Assembly: GCA_002382445.1 (NCBI GenBank)
Contig: DGAQ01000009.1
Coordinates: 1-5,609 of the forward strand
DNA from: Porticoccaceae bacterium UBA4026
GTDB lineage: Bacteria; Pseudomonadota; Gammaproteobacteria; Pseudomonadales; Porticoccaceae
Length of the DNA stretch: 5,609 nucleotides
Reading direction: 5' to 3'
Below are positions 5,528 to 5,609 of this stretch, piece after piece. The notes beneath the pieces were generated by a model that did not search any database, had not been told where the DNA came from, and worked only from the letters and a program-made list of their open reading frames with translations. Every line of letters starts with the position of its first letter. The stretch's first letter is position 1. Position numbers and translations under genes: made by a program.

Positions 5528-5609
5528 TTCAAAGCTTTCAATTCCCTATACCATCAAAACTAAGGGTAGTTACTAACTTAATCTAAGTTGAAATAACCGG
5601 TTCATTGGA

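Overview
The window looks like a piece of a gammaproteobacterial (probably marine) accessory region inserted at the 3' end of ssrA, the tmRNA gene. The organism call rests on the tmRNA 3' sequence, which closely resembles the Escherichia coli one, and on the protein families. No taxonomic marker gene is present, so it is an inference.

Layout: at the left edge (46-101) lie the last nucleotides of an ssrA gene, ending in CCACCA, followed by its rho-independent terminator. At the right edge (5472-5527) the same 56 bp recurs in the same orientation. I align 50 of 56 bases as identical, including an uninterrupted 31-bp core. The right copy is preceded by a longer ssrA 3' fragment (from about 5390) without the 5' half of the gene. 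The two copies bracket about 5.4 kb of metabolic genes with no integrase, transposase or replication gene. This is the arrangement expected of a cis-mobilizable or remnant island, or of one link in a tandem array of ssrA-integrated elements.

Payload: on the minus strand, reading leftwards from about 2325, are a 64-codon ORF of unknown function, a large CrtI/PYROXD2-like FAD-dependent oxidoreductase and a small Cupin_3 (EutQ/ureidoglycine-type) protein. They are closely spaced and probably form one operon. On the plus strand, diverging from this operon, is a secreted zinc hydrolase of the succinylglutamate desuccinylase/aspartoacylase (AstE/AspA) family, behind a good sigma-70-like promoter. 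After a 379-bp gap follows a Rieske non-heme iron oxygenase alpha subunit of the glycine betaine/choline/carnitine monooxygenase type.

Together the genes suggest a small catabolic module: periplasmic hydrolysis of an acylated substrate, then oxygenase and flavin-dependent oxidation, with a cupin enzyme or accessory protein. The substrate cannot be read from the sequence. No oxygenase reductase, transporter or regulator is in the window. The hydrolase gene is much richer in G+C than the genes on either side, so the module was probably assembled from more than one source.
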